Shown in pieces: positions 34,394 to 43,913 of a stretch of DNA of 64,000 bases. The position numbers and the translations under genes were made by a program. A model generated the notes under the pieces. The model was not told where the DNA came from and made no database searches. It worked only from the letters and a program-made list of their open reading frames with translations. Each line of letters starts with the position of its first letter. Position 1 is the first letter of the stretch. Source of the DNA: Flavobacterium cupreum (GTDB lineage Bacteria > Bacteroidota > Bacteroidia > Flavobacteriales > Flavobacteriaceae); the NCBI RefSeq assembly GCF_003996965.1, contig NZ_QWDM01000008.1, positions 1-64,000 on the forward strand, in the 5' to 3' direction.

Positions 34394-34726
34394 ATGAATG
34401 CAATGAAAAACAGAGTACAGCTAATCGGGAACGTAGGTAACGATCCGGAAATTAAAACATTGGAAAACGGAAAAAAATTAGCGCATATGAATATCGCTAC
34501 CAATGAGTACTACAAGAATGACAAGGGCGAGAAAGTAGAACAAACAGAATGGCACCGTGTGACGGCTTGGGGCAAAACGGCTGAAATTATCGAAAAATTT
34601 GTCGTAAAAGGAAAAGAAGTAGCTGTGGAAGGGAAGTTAACCCACAGAAGCTATGACGACAAAAACGGAGAGAAAAAATTTATTACAGAAGTAGTGGTCA
34701 ATGAAATCTTACTCTTAAATAAATAA
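34394..34726 (+). CDS. ssb: Single-stranded DNA-binding protein
   Basis: 110 aa from the ATG at 34394 (MNAMKNRVQLIGNVG). One OB fold is seen: LIGNVGNDPEIKTLENGKK, MNIATNEYY, the QTEWHRVTAWGKTAEI strand, GKEVAVEGKLTHRSY and the closing strand TEVVVNEILLL. The usual acidic C-terminal tail (DDDIPF-like) that recruits partner proteins is missing; the protein ends right after the OB fold. Flavobacteria usually carry a longer SSB with that tail, so this may be a second, accessory paralogue. It is monocistronic, with its own promoter and terminator. Confidence 0.92.
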   Translation: MNAMKNRVQLIGNVGNDPEIKTLENGKKLAHMNIATNEYYKNDKGEKVEQTEWHRVTAWGKTAEIIEKFVVKGKEVAVEGKLTHRSYDDKNGEKKFITEVVVNEILLLNK

Positions 34727-34729
34727 TTC

Positions 34730-34762
34730 AAACCCGACAGGTTTTTTAAACCTGTCGGGTTT
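34730..34762. terminator. Bidirectional intrinsic terminator after ssb
   Basis: aaacccgacaggttt (34730-34744) and its perfect complement (34748-34762) flank a 3-nt loop. It is shared with the convergent DUF2461 gene. Confidence 0.88.
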
Positions 34763-34777
34763 AGTTTTAATACGTCC

Positions 34778-35470
34778 CTACAAAACAGAGGCACCATTGC
34801 TATCAGTGGTCAGTATTTCGCTCATATAATCGAAAAAAGGTCTCATGTTCAGGCAGGTTTCGAGCGCCTGTTCCAGAAAAAACGGACTTAATACTTCAGC
34901 ATCCGTAAAACGTTTAATAATTAGAAACTGTTTGTAGCGCAGTAAGTCGATGGCCTCATGATTGATATCAAATCCTTTCGGGGAAGTTTTAAGCTGTTCG
35001 CCCTGCAAAGTTCCGAAAGTTTCAACAAAAGATTTTGACTGCACTATTTTTTGCATGGGTGTCGCATCATGTGCAAATTCGCTTCTGATCCGCTTTAAAT
35101 CTGCAGCGCTGGGTCCCCAAAATCCACCGGCGAAAAAACTGTTTCCTTCTTCCAGATGAAAATAATAACCACCGCGTCTTTCCTTTGTTGCGCGCGTAAA
35201 GCTGCCGCCCCAAAAAGTTTTAAAAGGAGTTTTATCTTTGGAAAAACGAATATCACGATAAATTCTATAGACACTTTTTTTGCCTGAAGCGGTTTCTAAT
35301 ACATCGGTTTTAGAGAGTTCCTGCAGCAACGCACCGGCAAAGGCTTCAATATGATTTAATTCGTTGAGGTACTTTGTTTTGTTGGCCTCAAACCAGGGTT
35401 TATTGTTGTTTGTTTTGAGCTGCTGCAAAAAATCAAGACTGGATTTGGGTATCGTAACCGGTTGTTTCAT
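34778..35470 (-). CDS. DUF2461 family protein
   Basis: A 230-aa protein with the conserved words of DUF2461 (TIGR02453-type): SLDFLQQLKTNNNKPWFEAN near the start, VYRIYRDIRFSKDKTPFKT at about 65-85, GYYFHLEEGNSFFAGGFWGP at about 98-118 and KRFTDAEVLSPFFLEQ near the end. The function of the family is unknown. The protein is soluble, with no signal. It is a single gene on the minus strand ending at the terminator shared with ssb. Confidence 0.9.
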   Translation of the reverse strand: MKQPVTIPKSSLDFLQQLKTNNNKPWFEANKTKYLNELNHIEAFAGALLQELSKTDVLETASGKKSVYRIYRDIRFSKDKTPFKTFWGGSFTRATKERRGGYYFHLEEGNSFFAGGFWGPSAADLKRIRSEFAHDATPMQKIVQSKSFVETFGTLQGEQLKTSPKGFDINHEAIDLLRYKQFLIIKRFTDAEVLSPFFLEQALETCLNMRPFFDYMSEILTTDSNGASVL

Positions 35471-35520
35471 AAGTATACTATTAGCGTTTCTAAAAGTAAA
35501 ACACGAATATCATTTAAACT

Positions 35521-35550
35521 AAAAACCCACCAGATTTCTGATGGGTTTTT
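35521..35550 (-). terminator. Terminator downstream of the Lys/Cys-rich small gene
   Basis: aaaaacccaccaga and tctgatgggttttt arms. It lies just past the stop of the gene at 35561 on the minus strand and upstream of the DUF2461 start. Confidence 0.75.
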
Positions 35551-35560
35551 CTATATTTTT

Positions 35561-35749
35561 TTAAGCAGTCTTTTTTATTAAGTCAAACATAGGACAACGG
35601 GAGCAACGTTTCTTTTCGCTCTTTTTGAATTTCTCACAACAGCTTGATTTGCAGTTTTCGATCTTCTTAATCTTATCAAGGATAGCAGCTTTTTTTTTCT
35701 TCTTATCCTTCTTTTTGTCCTTGTCTTTAACTTTATCTTTCTTGCTCAC
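35561..35749 (-). CDS. Small Lys-rich protein with a four-to-five-cysteine tail
   Basis: A 62-aa protein. The first half is nearly all Lys and Asp (KKDKVKDKDKKKDKKKKK). The second half carries cysteines in KSSCCEKF and CSRCPMFD, spaced as for a metal-binding knuckle. It has an exact TAnnTTTG word 26 nt upstream and a terminator right behind it, so it is a real single-gene unit despite its composition. I do not recognise a named family. The ferritin gene lies directly upstream on the same strand, so a metal-related role is imaginable, but this is inference. Confidence 0.7.
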   Translation of the reverse strand: MSKKDKVKDKDKKKDKKKKKAAILDKIKKIENCKSSCCEKFKKSEKKRCSRCPMFDLIKKTA

Positions 35750-35774
35750 GGTTCATTTCAATTATAAAACGAGA

Positions 35775-35782
35775 CAAATATA
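35775..35782 (-). promoter_or_regulatory. -7 promoter element of the small Lys/Cys-rich gene
   Basis: The minus strand reads TATATTTG (exact TAnnTTTG), 25 nt before the ATG at 35749. Confidence 0.5.
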
Positions 35783-35829
35783 AAAGAATAAATGTTATTT
35801 TTATGCGTTCTAAATAAACTTTAACTTTT

Positions 35830-36348
35830 TTATTTTGGATTGATGGCAATCGAGCTAGTCACTGTTAATTGCTGAATATCACGATCAAACAAATAAAGTC
35901 CGCCCTTATCATCCCCAATTAAATTGATTTTATCAAGAATTGATTTGGCCGTAGCCTCTTCTTCGATTTGTTCTGCTACGTACCATTGCAGGAAATTATG
36001 CGTAGCATAATCTTTTTCAGAAAAAGTGATATGTACTAATTCATTGATCGATTCTGATACGAAAATTTCATGATTGTAAAGTGTTTCAAACATTTCTTTA
36101 AACGTAGTGTATGATGTTTTTGGCGCTTTTAGATCCGTAATAGTAGCATGCCCGCCACGTTCGTTGATGTACTTCACTAATTTAAGCATGTGCGCGCGCT
36201 CTTCATCTGACTGAGTATACATAAACTGAGCAATTCCTTCTAATCCGTGTACCTCTGCCCAACAAGCCATTGAAAGGTAAGTTTGTGAAGACTCTGCTTC
36301 AATTCTGATTTGCTTGTTTAGTGCTGTTTCTATATTTTTTGATAACAT
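35830..36348 (-). CDS. ftnA: Ferritin (bacterial non-heme, FtnA type)
   Basis: A 172-aa four-helix ferritin. The ferroxidase ligands lie in the first helix (IRIEAESSQTYLSMACW), the second (SDEERAHMLKLVKYI, with the E-x-x-H pair) and the third/fourth (WYVAEQIEEEATAKSIL). It stores iron as a ferric mineral in the cytoplasm after oxidising Fe(II). Length and helix layout match FtnA; no haem-binding Met as in bacterioferritin was identified. It is a single minus-strand gene; the 160 bp upstream show no exact TAnnTTTG. Confidence 0.94.
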   Translation of the reverse strand: MLSKNIETALNKQIRIEAESSQTYLSMACWAEVHGLEGIAQFMYTQSDEERAHMLKLVKYINERGGHATITDLKAPKTSYTTFKEMFETLYNHEIFVSESINELVHITFSEKDYATHNFLQWYVAEQIEEEATAKSILDKINLIGDDKGGLYLFDRDIQQLTVTSSIAINPK

Positions 36349-36511
36349 AATCCTGAGTTTTGTGTAAAGTTAAATAATTTTAAGCAATTTAGGACCTGAT
36401 TCAATGGTACTCAAAGCAATCAAATTCAGCGAAATACAAATAAAATCAACTTATTTGAATGTATTCGGACTTTTATATAATTAGCAAGAGTCTAAAAATC
36501 CTGGCTTTGTC

Positions 36512-37864
36512 TTAATTATATCCGTCTGTAAACTTCAGCATCATGTATTGTTTGGTTGTAGTATCAAAATAGCCTAAAATGGAATAATCTTTAAATTTCA
36601 TGATGCTTTCCAACGCCATTTCTTTGTGTTTATCCATAAATAAGTAAATTTTATCTATGGCAAGAGGCTGTTGTCTTTCAGTGGTAAATCCGAGTTTTTT
36701 ATCCCAGATACTTTCAAAAAATACTGTTTTGGTTTCAATATCAGGATAGTAAAAACCCTCGAAACTCTGATTGGTTGTTTTACTGATTCCACCAATGGTA
36801 ATAAACAGATTCTTTTTGTTCTTAAATACGGAGATACCCATATCTAAACCGGATAAATGCTGCAGGAATTTGGCCGTGTTTTTTAATTCTTTCGGACTGT
36901 AATTGTCTCTCTGGATTAGCAATGGCGAATTTTTAAAAAGGATCGTGTCATTTTTTGCAACAGCAATGCTTTTTAGGACTTGTTGGGAATCCAGATCCTT
37001 TATATCAAACGAAAGTTCTTCTTCATTGGCATTGATCTGGTACAATTTGTTTTCGTGATAATAAGAATTGGCGGTTCTGGGGGCTTTTTTAGCAACAGGC
37101 TGCACGAAGTTTTTTTCTTTGATCTCCAGATTATTTAAATTAATATCGAATAACTGTGTTCTTTGAAGATTTTGATCCAGCGTTAAGAGGATACGATCGC
37201 TTAATAAATACATTTTAGTTTTACTAATCGTCATCGATAACGGATTGTATTCGCCCGGTTCCATTTTTTCAATGGGATTTTCTGCCAGAATCTGGTTGAA
37301 TGTTTGAGGCTGTGTTTTTTTATTCATAAACGTAAAAGGAGAGAAATCAAGTATTTTTTCTTCCACTATTCCGTTTTTGAAAACATACAGAATTAGTTTT
37401 GGTTCTGTCTTATGCTGTGTCAGGAAATTAAAAGTATTATCCTTTTGATATTGCGTTACAATAGGATGTGTGGCATTCGGATATTCAAATTTTAGCGCTT
37501 TCGAAGTTTTACTTTCGAAATAATATTTGACGATTATAATGTTTTTTGCTTCTTCTGAAAACCAGTACAAAGTTGGATTTCCGTCTTCGCTAAAACTATA
37601 ACCCATCAGCGACCTGTCATTAAAATACGTAGCCGGACCCGTAAACTGATCGTTCAGGAATAAGGCGCTATTGTATTTTAAAATCGTAAAATTCCCTTGC
37701 GACAGTACAAAAACAAATACTTCGTGGGTGGAGTTATTTTCGAAATTTAAAATCTGATCGTTTTCCCTTACTCTTTTTAAGTCCAAAGGATAAGATGTCA
37801 AAACCGTCTGGCTTAACAGAATAGAATTGTACAATACAGCTAAAAACAGAAATACTTTTCTCAT
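36512..37864 (-). CDS. Secreted protein of unknown function
   Basis: About 450 aa from the ATG at 37864 (MRKVFLFLAVLYNSILLSQ, a Sec signal peptide). The longer frame begins only with a TTG. The mature protein is beta-rich with repeated short segments ending in aromatic residues (YNSALFLNDQFTG, NPTLYWFSEEAKN, KMYLLSDRILLTLDQ), suggesting a beta-propeller-like fold. It has no sorting domain, lipobox or catalytic motif that I can see. It is separated by 46 bp from the CAT-like gene upstream on the same strand and may be co-transcribed with it. Confidence 0.7.
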   Translation of the reverse strand: MRKVFLFLAVLYNSILLSQTVLTSYPLDLKRVRENDQILNFENNSTHEVFVFVLSQGNFTILKYNSALFLNDQFTGPATYFNDRSLMGYSFSEDGNPTLYWFSEEAKNIIIVKYYFESKTSKALKFEYPNATHPIVTQYQKDNTFNFLTQHKTEPKLILYVFKNGIVEEKILDFSPFTFMNKKTQPQTFNQILAENPIEKMEPGEYNPLSMTISKTKMYLLSDRILLTLDQNLQRTQLFDINLNNLEIKEKNFVQPVAKKAPRTANSYYHENKLYQINANEEELSFDIKDLDSQQVLKSIAVAKNDTILFKNSPLLIQRDNYSPKELKNTAKFLQHLSGLDMGISVFKNKKNLFITIGGISKTTNQSFEGFYYPDIETKTVFFESIWDKKLGFTTERQQPLAIDKIYLFMDKHKEMALESIMKFKDYSILGYFDTTTKQYMMLKFTDGYN

Positions 37865-37910
37865 ATTTTTTAAGAATAAAATCAATTCAAAATCTTCGCC
37901 TGAATTCTGT

Positions 37911-38540
37911 TTAGGAATTCATCAGCTCCTGAAAATAGTCTACAAACTGACCCAGATGCAGACCGTCCATTAAACCATGATGCACATATACGGCCATCGA
38001 AATAGTTCTTTTTCCGGTTTCGGACGTCATCATTTTTCCGAAAGAAACTTTTGGGCAGCTGTCCGGATACGTGAAACTGCGGGCATGCGTAAGCGAAGTA
38101 AAATTTAACCACGGTATTGCCGAAAAATGGATCACATTATCGTCTTTAAACTCACGGGTAAAAAGCCCGGTGGTGGTTTGAATACGCTCAATTTCTTTTA
38201 AGGCAGTTTGTTCGAAAACCTTAAAATCAGCATCATATTCGATTAGCGAAAAACCAAAAGTGCCATCTTCGCGGCCAATGGTGGCCGATGCATCAATACG
38301 ATCGTTAATATAAATCTGGTCTTCTGCAATTCGGTACCTGAAATTTTCGATCGCATTTACGGCAACCAGTGTTTTATGCAAATAATAGATAAAAAAGGAA
38401 GCATTAAGGCCTTTTGCGGTTTGATACGCTTTTGTGCAGTCAATCTCAACAGTGGCCCCAAAAAAAGGTTCTTCCATCTGTCTGAAATGGGCAAAATGCT
38501 CTTTTCTATTCCAGTTTTCTAAATCTAAAAGTGTTTTCAT
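37911..38540 (-). CDS. CatA-like chloramphenicol acetyltransferase family protein
   Basis: A 209-aa protein of the CAT fold. The catalytic His lies in HHGLMDGLH (HHxxxDG) near residue 188. The N-terminal WNRKEHFAHFRQMEEPFFG and the central TREFKDDNVIHFSAIPWLNFTSLTHA are conserved family words. CATs acetylate chloramphenicol, but many chromosomal homologues in Bacteroidota have other or unknown acceptors, so resistance should not be assumed. Its start overlaps by 1 bp with the stop of the HAD phosphatase-like gene upstream, so the pair is translationally coupled. Confidence 0.85.
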   Translation of the reverse strand: MKTLLDLENWNRKEHFAHFRQMEEPFFGATVEIDCTKAYQTAKGLNASFFIYYLHKTLVAVNAIENFRYRIAEDQIYINDRIDASATIGREDGTFGFSLIEYDADFKVFEQTALKEIERIQTTTGLFTREFKDDNVIHFSAIPWLNFTSLTHARSFTYPDSCPKVSFGKMMTSETGKRTISMAVYVHHGLMDGLHLGQFVDYFQELMNS

Positions 38541-39247
38541 TAGGCTAAATTAGTAACCACTTCCGTGATTTTTTCAAATGAACTAAAATGTTCGTGTTCT
38601 ACTTTATGACTTATTTTCTCGTGTTCCCAGGTCGTGTGAAACGGAATATGTACGGCATAACCGCCAATTTCCAAAACCGGTAAAACGTCCGATTTTAACG
38701 AATTCCCGATCATCAGAAATTCGTGGGGCTGAATGTCTAAACGGCCCAGCAATTTCTCGTAATCAATTTCCTGTTTGTCTGACATGACTTCGATATGGTG
38801 AAAATAATGCCCGAGTCCGGAACGGTGCAGTTTGCTGTGCTGGTCTTTTAAATCGCCTTTTGTGGCCACGACCAATTTGTACTTGCCGTGCAAAGCCTGC
38901 AAGGTTTCTTCGATTCCATCAAGGAGTTCGATGGGTTTTTCGAGCAATTCTTTTCCGTATTGAATGATTTTCTGAATCACTTCAACCGGAATGGTGTTGT
39001 TCGAAATGTTCATCGCCGCTTCAATCATTGATAAAATATAACCTTTGATTCCGTAACCGTACAAAGGTAAATTCTGAATTTCGATTTTAAACAATTCCTG
39101 CGAAATGCCCTGATGCGAAAGATAATCTTCCATTAAGGCACAAAATTTATGTTCCGTTTCCTGAAAATAGGGTTCGTTTACAAATAAAGTATCATCGGCA
39201 TCGAATGCGATTACTTTTAAATTTGGAATTTTGCTTTTATGTAACAT
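38540..39247 (-). CDS. HAD-superfamily hydrolase
   Basis: A 235-aa haloacid-dehalogenase-like phosphatase. Motif I is FDADDTLF with Asp16 (nucleophile) and Asp18. Motif II Thr/Ser lies in LVVATKGD, and motif IV in MIGNSLKSDVLPVLEIGG. The alpha-helical cap lies between residues ~25 and 100, as in subfamily I. The substrate is unknown. The stop overlaps the CAT-like gene start by 1 bp. It is followed upstream by a long gap of repeats. Confidence 0.88.
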   Translation of the reverse strand: MLHKSKIPNLKVIAFDADDTLFVNEPYFQETEHKFCALMEDYLSHQGISQELFKIEIQNLPLYGYGIKGYILSMIEAAMNISNNTIPVEVIQKIIQYGKELLEKPIELLDGIEETLQALHGKYKLVVATKGDLKDQHSKLHRSGLGHYFHHIEVMSDKQEIDYEKLLGRLDIQPHEFLMIGNSLKSDVLPVLEIGGYAVHIPFHTTWEHEKISHKVEHEHFSSFEKITEVVTNLA

Positions 39248-39616
39248 ATGTTTTTTTGTTTCAGGTTTGAAGTTTTCTTTGTTTCAGGTTTTAATGCTGA
39301 GATTTTTTTGCCACGAATTACACGTATTACACGAATTTTCACGAATTTTTTTTGCCACAGATTATAGAGATTCCAAAGATTTGAAATAATCTGCCAAATC
39401 TGCTCGATCTGCGTGAGAACTTTTTTGCCACGACCCAAGCGACAGCGAACAGGCGAAGCAATTTCACGATTGATCACGAATTTTTTTGCCAGAGATTATC
39501 GAGATTTCAGGATTTAAAAAAATCTGCTCCATCTGCCAAATCTGCGAGAAAAATTTTTAAAACTAATCGGTGTAAACCCATTTAAATCCGTAAAATCCGC
39601 GAACCAATTCCCAATC
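39248..39616. repeat. Intergenic wordy repeats
   Basis: No gene is present. The gap is a chain of recurring words: tttttgccacgaatta, cacgaatt (several times), ttttgccacagattat, ttttgccagagattat, aatctgccaaatctg (twice), tctgcgNgagaa (twice) and atccgtaaaatccgcgaa. The same words appear at about 11780 and 44440-44580. A minus-strand frame (39217-39477) is open through them, but I regard it as non-coding. Confidence 0.65.
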
Positions 39617-40504
39617 TTAGTTCTTAGAAAAGAACCTGCCCAGAGAAATTGTCTTATCGTAAAACGTAATCCGGATTCCGAAAAGCAAAATCATTCCGCC
39701 GAAAACCATTTGTAAAGTTATTTGTTCTTCTAAAAACAACCAAGCTAATATCGAAGTAATTACAGCCTGACTCAATAAACTTAACGAAACACGTGTCGCA
39801 CGCATGTGTTGCGTGGCATAACTGATGGAAAGCCAGGCGCACAACTGGCAAATTATCGCCTGGAGTACAAATACAAACCAACCCGTATTGGAGAATCCCG
39901 TAAAAGATTCATCCAATGCATAACAAAGAATTCCTAAATAAGCGCTGGAAGCCAGTAAACTAATCGTCATAAACGATAAAACATCAACATGGGAAAGCAC
40001 ATTTTTACTCACCAGAAGATAAATCGAATACAGGATTCCGGACAAAACAGCAAATAGGAACGCCTGATCAAAATTGAGTTCCAGAAAAAAACTAAAACCA
40101 ACTAAAGTCACCATTCCGAATAACGAAACGATAGTTCCGATCCAGAAATTGACAGCCGGCCTTACTTTCAAAAAGAAAAAAGAACCCAGCCCAACCCACA
40201 GCGGAGAAAGATTAGTTAACAAGGAAGCCTGCGTCGCACTCGAATCCTGAATCGCGATATTCCAAACCGCAACATCGGAGGCAAACAGGATTCCGCATAG
40301 TGCCGCTAAAAGTGTCAATTTTAAGGTTGGAAGTTTAAAGTTTTTACTCAAAAGCACATAAGGCAAAAGCAAAGTCACGGCAAAAAACATTCTGTAAAAA
40401 GCAGAAATCAATCCCGAAGCTAAACGCAATTTGATCAATATCGGAAAAATCGAAATACAAAGTATGCCGCAGATTAAAGCTAATCTTGGTTTGGTGAGTT
40501 TCAT
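39617..40504 (-). CDS. EamA-type drug/metabolite (DMT) exporter
   Basis: A 295-aa integral membrane protein with ten hydrophobic segments arranged as two EamA repeats. Typical words are GILCISIFPILIKL at the start, SLLTNLSPLWVGLGSFFFLK at the end of repeat 1 and SLLSQAVITSILAWLFLEEQIT at the end of repeat 2. Members export amino acids, nucleosides or other metabolites; the substrate is not readable. It is a single gene with an exact -7 word at 40550-40557. Confidence 0.88.
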   Translation of the reverse strand: MKLTKPRLALICGILCISIFPILIKLRLASGLISAFYRMFFAVTLLLPYVLLSKNFKLPTLKLTLLAALCGILFASDVAVWNIAIQDSSATQASLLTNLSPLWVGLGSFFFLKVRPAVNFWIGTIVSLFGMVTLVGFSFFLELNFDQAFLFAVLSGILYSIYLLVSKNVLSHVDVLSFMTISLLASSAYLGILCYALDESFTGFSNTGWFVFVLQAIICQLCAWLSISYATQHMRATRVSLSLLSQAVITSILAWLFLEEQITLQMVFGGMILLFGIRITFYDKTISLGRFFSKN

Positions 40505-40549
40505 TTTATGTGTTTGAGATAAAATATTAAACAGAAATTAAAAATTACT

Positions 40550-40557
40550 CAAAAGTA
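40550..40557 (-). promoter_or_regulatory. -7 promoter element of the DMT exporter gene
   Basis: The minus strand reads TACTTTTG (exact TAnnTTTG), 45 nt before the ATG at 40504. Confidence 0.45.
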
Positions 40558-40617
40558 AATTAAGTTGTTAGCTACTTACGCAATATGTAATTCAATTTTT
40601 TTATAATATTTCATAGC

Positions 40618-41715
40618 TTAAATTTTTTGAGGCTTTACCTTTTGTTTTTGGAAAAAAGATTCGAAAGAGTTTGTGAATTTTTTTCCAATTTTTATCATGG
40701 GTAATTCGAAAAAATTATAAGAAAATATAGATATTAGGATTGTTAGAACTACTGTAGTGCCGAGAAGTAAAAAATTATTTTTCGAATTTATTTTCTCTAG
40801 CAAAGAACCGGTATATAGGTAAACAACCGGATGGATTAAATAAATTCCATAAGTTGCTATGCCAAACGTTTCGAGAATATTGCCAAATGTTTTAGGGACA
40901 TTAATGTTTAATTTATAAAAACAAAATACAATGATGAAAGATAATATTGAGAATACGATCCGGCCTATTCCGGTGACTATTGAAATTTGATTACCTGAGA
41001 AAGGAAGTATACAGAATAAAATGACTGCAATAATTAATAATGATAAGTTTAATTTAGTACTAATATTTGTTTCTTTGAAATTATAAAACAAAGCAATACC
41101 CATTACATATAGAAATAAATTATTGAATGGATTTACATAAGTTGGCCATTGCGCTGGTAAATCAAGATTGGACTTTAATAAATAAAAAGAAAAGAAAAGT
41201 CCAATAATTAAGGTAAAGACAAAAAACACGTTTCCAAACCATTTTTTTGTATTATATAAAAACAAAATAAGCGGAGTCAGAGCATAATAAACCATTTCAT
41301 TTCCTATTGACCATGCTCCTGTTGGTATATATGCCGTAGGTTTAAGAAACCCAAATAAAGTTGTTAAATTTAGAAACAATAATTTCCAGTCAAAAGTACC
41401 GGTTTTCAGCAATATTGGAATAACCAAAACAAAACATATTACCCATAATAAGGGCCAAATTCTAAAGATTCTTCGTATGTAAAAGATAATTGATTTTAAA
41501 ATAGAATCAATATAGGTGTTGTATACAATTGCCATACTTAAGCCCGAAAGAATAAAGAAAATAGAAACTCCATATATTCCTAATCTCCCTAGCGGATTAC
41601 TAGCGTCTAAAGGGTTAAAAATCCAATATATTAAATGATAAAACATTATAGATAAAGCCATTAATCCTCGTAACCAATCTAACGTTTCAACTCTTGATTT
41701 TTTTAAGTTATCCAT
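40618..41715 (-). CDS. Acyltransferase 3 family membrane protein (OafA/YrhL-like)
   Basis: A 365-aa protein with about ten membrane segments. The N-terminal signature ETLDWLRGLMALSIMFYHLI (Arg and His as conserved polar residues) and ISIFFILSGLS-like VSIFFILSGLSMAIV define the acyltransferase 3 family, which O-acylates surface polysaccharides, peptidoglycan or other glycans. The acceptor is unknown. By eye it is clearly more AT-rich than metG or the exporter on either side and uses ATA/TTA/AAT freely, so recent transfer is possible. It lies 32 bp downstream of metG on the same strand. Confidence 0.88.
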   Translation of the reverse strand: MDNLKKSRVETLDWLRGLMALSIMFYHLIYWIFNPLDASNPLGRLGIYGVSIFFILSGLSMAIVYNTYIDSILKSIIFYIRRIFRIWPLLWVICFVLVIPILLKTGTFDWKLLFLNLTTLFGFLKPTAYIPTGAWSIGNEMVYYALTPLILFLYNTKKWFGNVFFVFTLIIGLFFSFYLLKSNLDLPAQWPTYVNPFNNLFLYVMGIALFYNFKETNISTKLNLSLLIIAVILFCILPFSGNQISIVTGIGRIVFSILSFIIVFCFYKLNINVPKTFGNILETFGIATYGIYLIHPVVYLYTGSLLEKINSKNNFLLLGTTVVLTILISIFSYNFFELPMIKIGKKFTNSFESFFQKQKVKPQKI

Positions 41716-41747
41716 GTTTTTCTATAATGTTTTTTTAAGATTTAGTT

Positions 41748-43805
41748 TTAATTCACCGTCTCACCATTCGGTGCATCAGCATCCGGATTGATGAAAACCA
41801 GTTTCCCTTCTGCATTTGTAGTCATCAGGATCATTCCCTGGCTCTCGACACCACGTAAGGCTCTTGGCGCTAAGTTGGCGAGAACAGAAACACGTTTTCC
41901 GATGATTTCTTCCGGTGTAAAGCTTTCGGCAATTCCCGAAACAATTGTACGAACGTCAATTCCGGTATCTACTTTCAGAACCAGCAGTTTGTTTGCTTTT
42001 GGCATTTTTTCTGCTTCCAGAATAGTTCCGACACGAATGTCCATTTTAGCGAAATCTTCAAACTGAATTAATTCTTTCTGAGGTTCCACTTGTTTGTTTT
42101 CGGCAAGATTGGCCGTTTTGGTAGCTTCCAGTTTGTCTATTTGTTTTTGTATTTCTTCGTCTTCGATTTTGGCAAAAAGCAATTCGGCTTCACCAATCTG
42201 GTGGCCTTCCGGAATCAATTCTGAATTTTCAGCAACGTCATTCCATTTCAGTTTACCTTCGTTTTTCAATATTCGGGACAATTTCGCGGCAGTAAAAGGT
42301 AGGAACGGTTCAGCAAGAATACTCAACGCAGCAGCAATTTGAAGTGCTACGTACATTTGGGTTTTTACACGCTCCGGATTGTCTTTCATCACCTTCCACG
42401 GCTCTTCGTCTGCCAGGTATTTATTACCTAAGCGCGCCACATTCATTAATTCGCCCAAAGCCTCACGGAATCTGTAACGCTCTACCGAACTTGAAATCAC
42501 GGCCGGATACGCTTTCAATTCTGCCAAAGCAGCTTCGTCAACTTCTGTAAATTCATTTGGTGTCGGAATGTATCCTTCGTAATATTTGTTCGTCAGCACC
42601 ACCACACGATTGATGAAGTTCCCAAAAATCGCTACCAGTTCGTTGTTGTTTCTCGCCTGAAAATCTTTCCAGGTAAAATCGTTATCCTTAGTTTCCGGCG
42701 CGTTAGATGTCAAGGCATAACGCAAAACATCTTGTTTCTCCGGAAATTCTTCTAAATATTCGTGTAACCAGACCGCCCAGTTTTTAGAAGTCGAAAGTTT
42801 GTTTCCTTCCAGATTCAAAAACTCATTGGCCGGAACGTTGTCCGGCAAAATATAGCTTCCTTCGGCTTTAAGCATCGCCGGGAAAATAATACAGTGAAAA
42901 ACAATATTGTCTTTCCCGATAAAGTGAACCAGTTTGGTGTCTTCGTTTTTCCAATACGGTTCCCAGTCTTTTCCTTCGCGGGCTGCCCATTCTTTAGTAG
43001 ACGAAATATATCCAATTGGCGCATCAAACCAAACGTATAATTTTTTTCCTTCGGCTCCTTCAACGGGAACATCAATTCCCCAATCCAGGTCACGCGTTAC
43101 GGCACGAGGCTCCAGTCCGCCGTCAACCCATGATTTTACCTGTCCGTACACATTCGGTTTCCAGTCGTTCTTATGTCCGACTAAAATCCATTCTGTTAAG
43201 AAATCTGTATATCGGTCCAAAGGTAAAAACCAGTGTTTGGTAGATTTCAAAATCGGAGTTTCTCCTGTTATTGTCGATTTCGGGTTTATTAAATCCGTAG
43301 CATTCAGAGTCGATCCGCAATTTTCGCACTGATCTCCATAAGCTCCGTCGTTACCACATCTTGGGCAGGTTCCCACCACAAAACGATCTGCCAGAAACTG
43401 ATTGGCTTTAGCATCGTATAATTGTTCTGTTATTTCTTCAATAAAATCACCATTATCATACAGTTTTCTAAAAAATTCCTGAGCCGTATCATGATGAATT
43501 TTAGCCGAAGTTCTGGAATAATTATCAAACGAAATCCCGAAATCAGCGAATGATTTTCTAATAATTCCGTCATATTTATCAATAACTTCTTGTGGTGTAA
43601 TTCCTTCTTTTTTGGCTTTCATCGAAATAGCAACGCCATGTTCATCGCTTCCGCAAATAAACGCAACGTCTTTACCCTGTAAACGTAAATATCTCGAATA
43701 AATATCTGCAGGCACGTAAACCCCCGCCAAATGGCCAATATGTATAGGTCCGTTGGTGTAAGGCAAGGCTGCCGTAATAGTATATCTCTTTGGATTCTGT
43801 ATCAT
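41748..43805 (-). CDS. metG: Methionine--tRNA ligase
   Basis: A 685-aa class I synthetase. The HIGH-type motif is [10 protein letters not shown] (about 19-28). The zinc knuckle cysteines lie in [18 protein letters not shown] (about 145-162), and the KMSKS-type loop is [13 protein letters not shown] (about 335-347). A C-terminal EMAP-II/Trbp111 tRNA-binding domain ([18 protein letters not shown] onward, about 575-685) aids dimerisation and tRNA docking. It charges tRNA-Met and initiator tRNA. The gene is complete. The ~850-bp gap upstream, full of palindromes, carries an exact -7 word at 43914-43921. Confidence 0.97.
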   Translation of the reverse strand: MIQNPKRYTITAALPYTNGPIHIGHLAGVYVPADIYSRYLRLQGKDVAFICGSDEHGVAISMKAKKEGITPQEVIDKYDGIIRKSFADFGISFDNYSRTSAKIHHDTAQEFFRKLYDNGDFIEEITEQLYDAKANQFLADRFVVGTCPRCGNDGAYGDQCENCGSTLNATDLINPKSTITGETPILKSTKHWFLPLDRYTDFLTEWILVGHKNDWKPNVYGQVKSWVDGGLEPRAVTRDLDWGIDVPVEGAEGKKLYVWFDAPIGYISSTKEWAAREGKDWEPYWKNEDTKLVHFIGKDNIVFHCIIFPAMLKAEGSYILPDNVPANEFLNLEGNKLSTSKNWAVWLHEYLEEFPEKQDVLRYALTSNAPETKDNDFTWKDFQARNNNELVAIFGNFINRVVVLTNKYYEGYIPTPNEFTEVDEAALAELKAYPAVISSSVERYRFREALGELMNVARLGNKYLADEEPWKVMKDNPERVKTQMYVALQIAAALSILAEPFLPFTAAKLSRILKNEGKLKWNDVAENSELIPEGHQIGEAELLFAKIEDEEIQKQIDKLEATKTANLAENKQVEPQKELIQFEDFAKMDIRVGTILEAEKMPKANKLLVLKVDTGIDVRTIVSGIAESFTPEEIIGKRVSVLANLAPRALRGVESQGMILMTTNAEGKLVFINPDADAPNGETVN

Positions 43806-43913
43806 ATGTTGATATTAATTTTTTTTATTGGTCATATGTAATTCGCCTATGAAATCTTGTGTTTAAAGACAATTTTGTCGTACGCGCATTTCATAACTCA
43901 ATTTTATTGCCTG

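Noticed and set aside
37911..38540. Chloramphenicol resistance gene
   Set aside because: The CAT fold and HHxxxDG are present, but chromosomal CatA-like proteins often have other substrates, and there is no resistance-element context.
39217..39477. 86-aa minus-strand frame overlapping the HAD gene start
   Set aside because: It covers the wordy repeats and reads low-complexity words; the HAD gene start lies inside its end.
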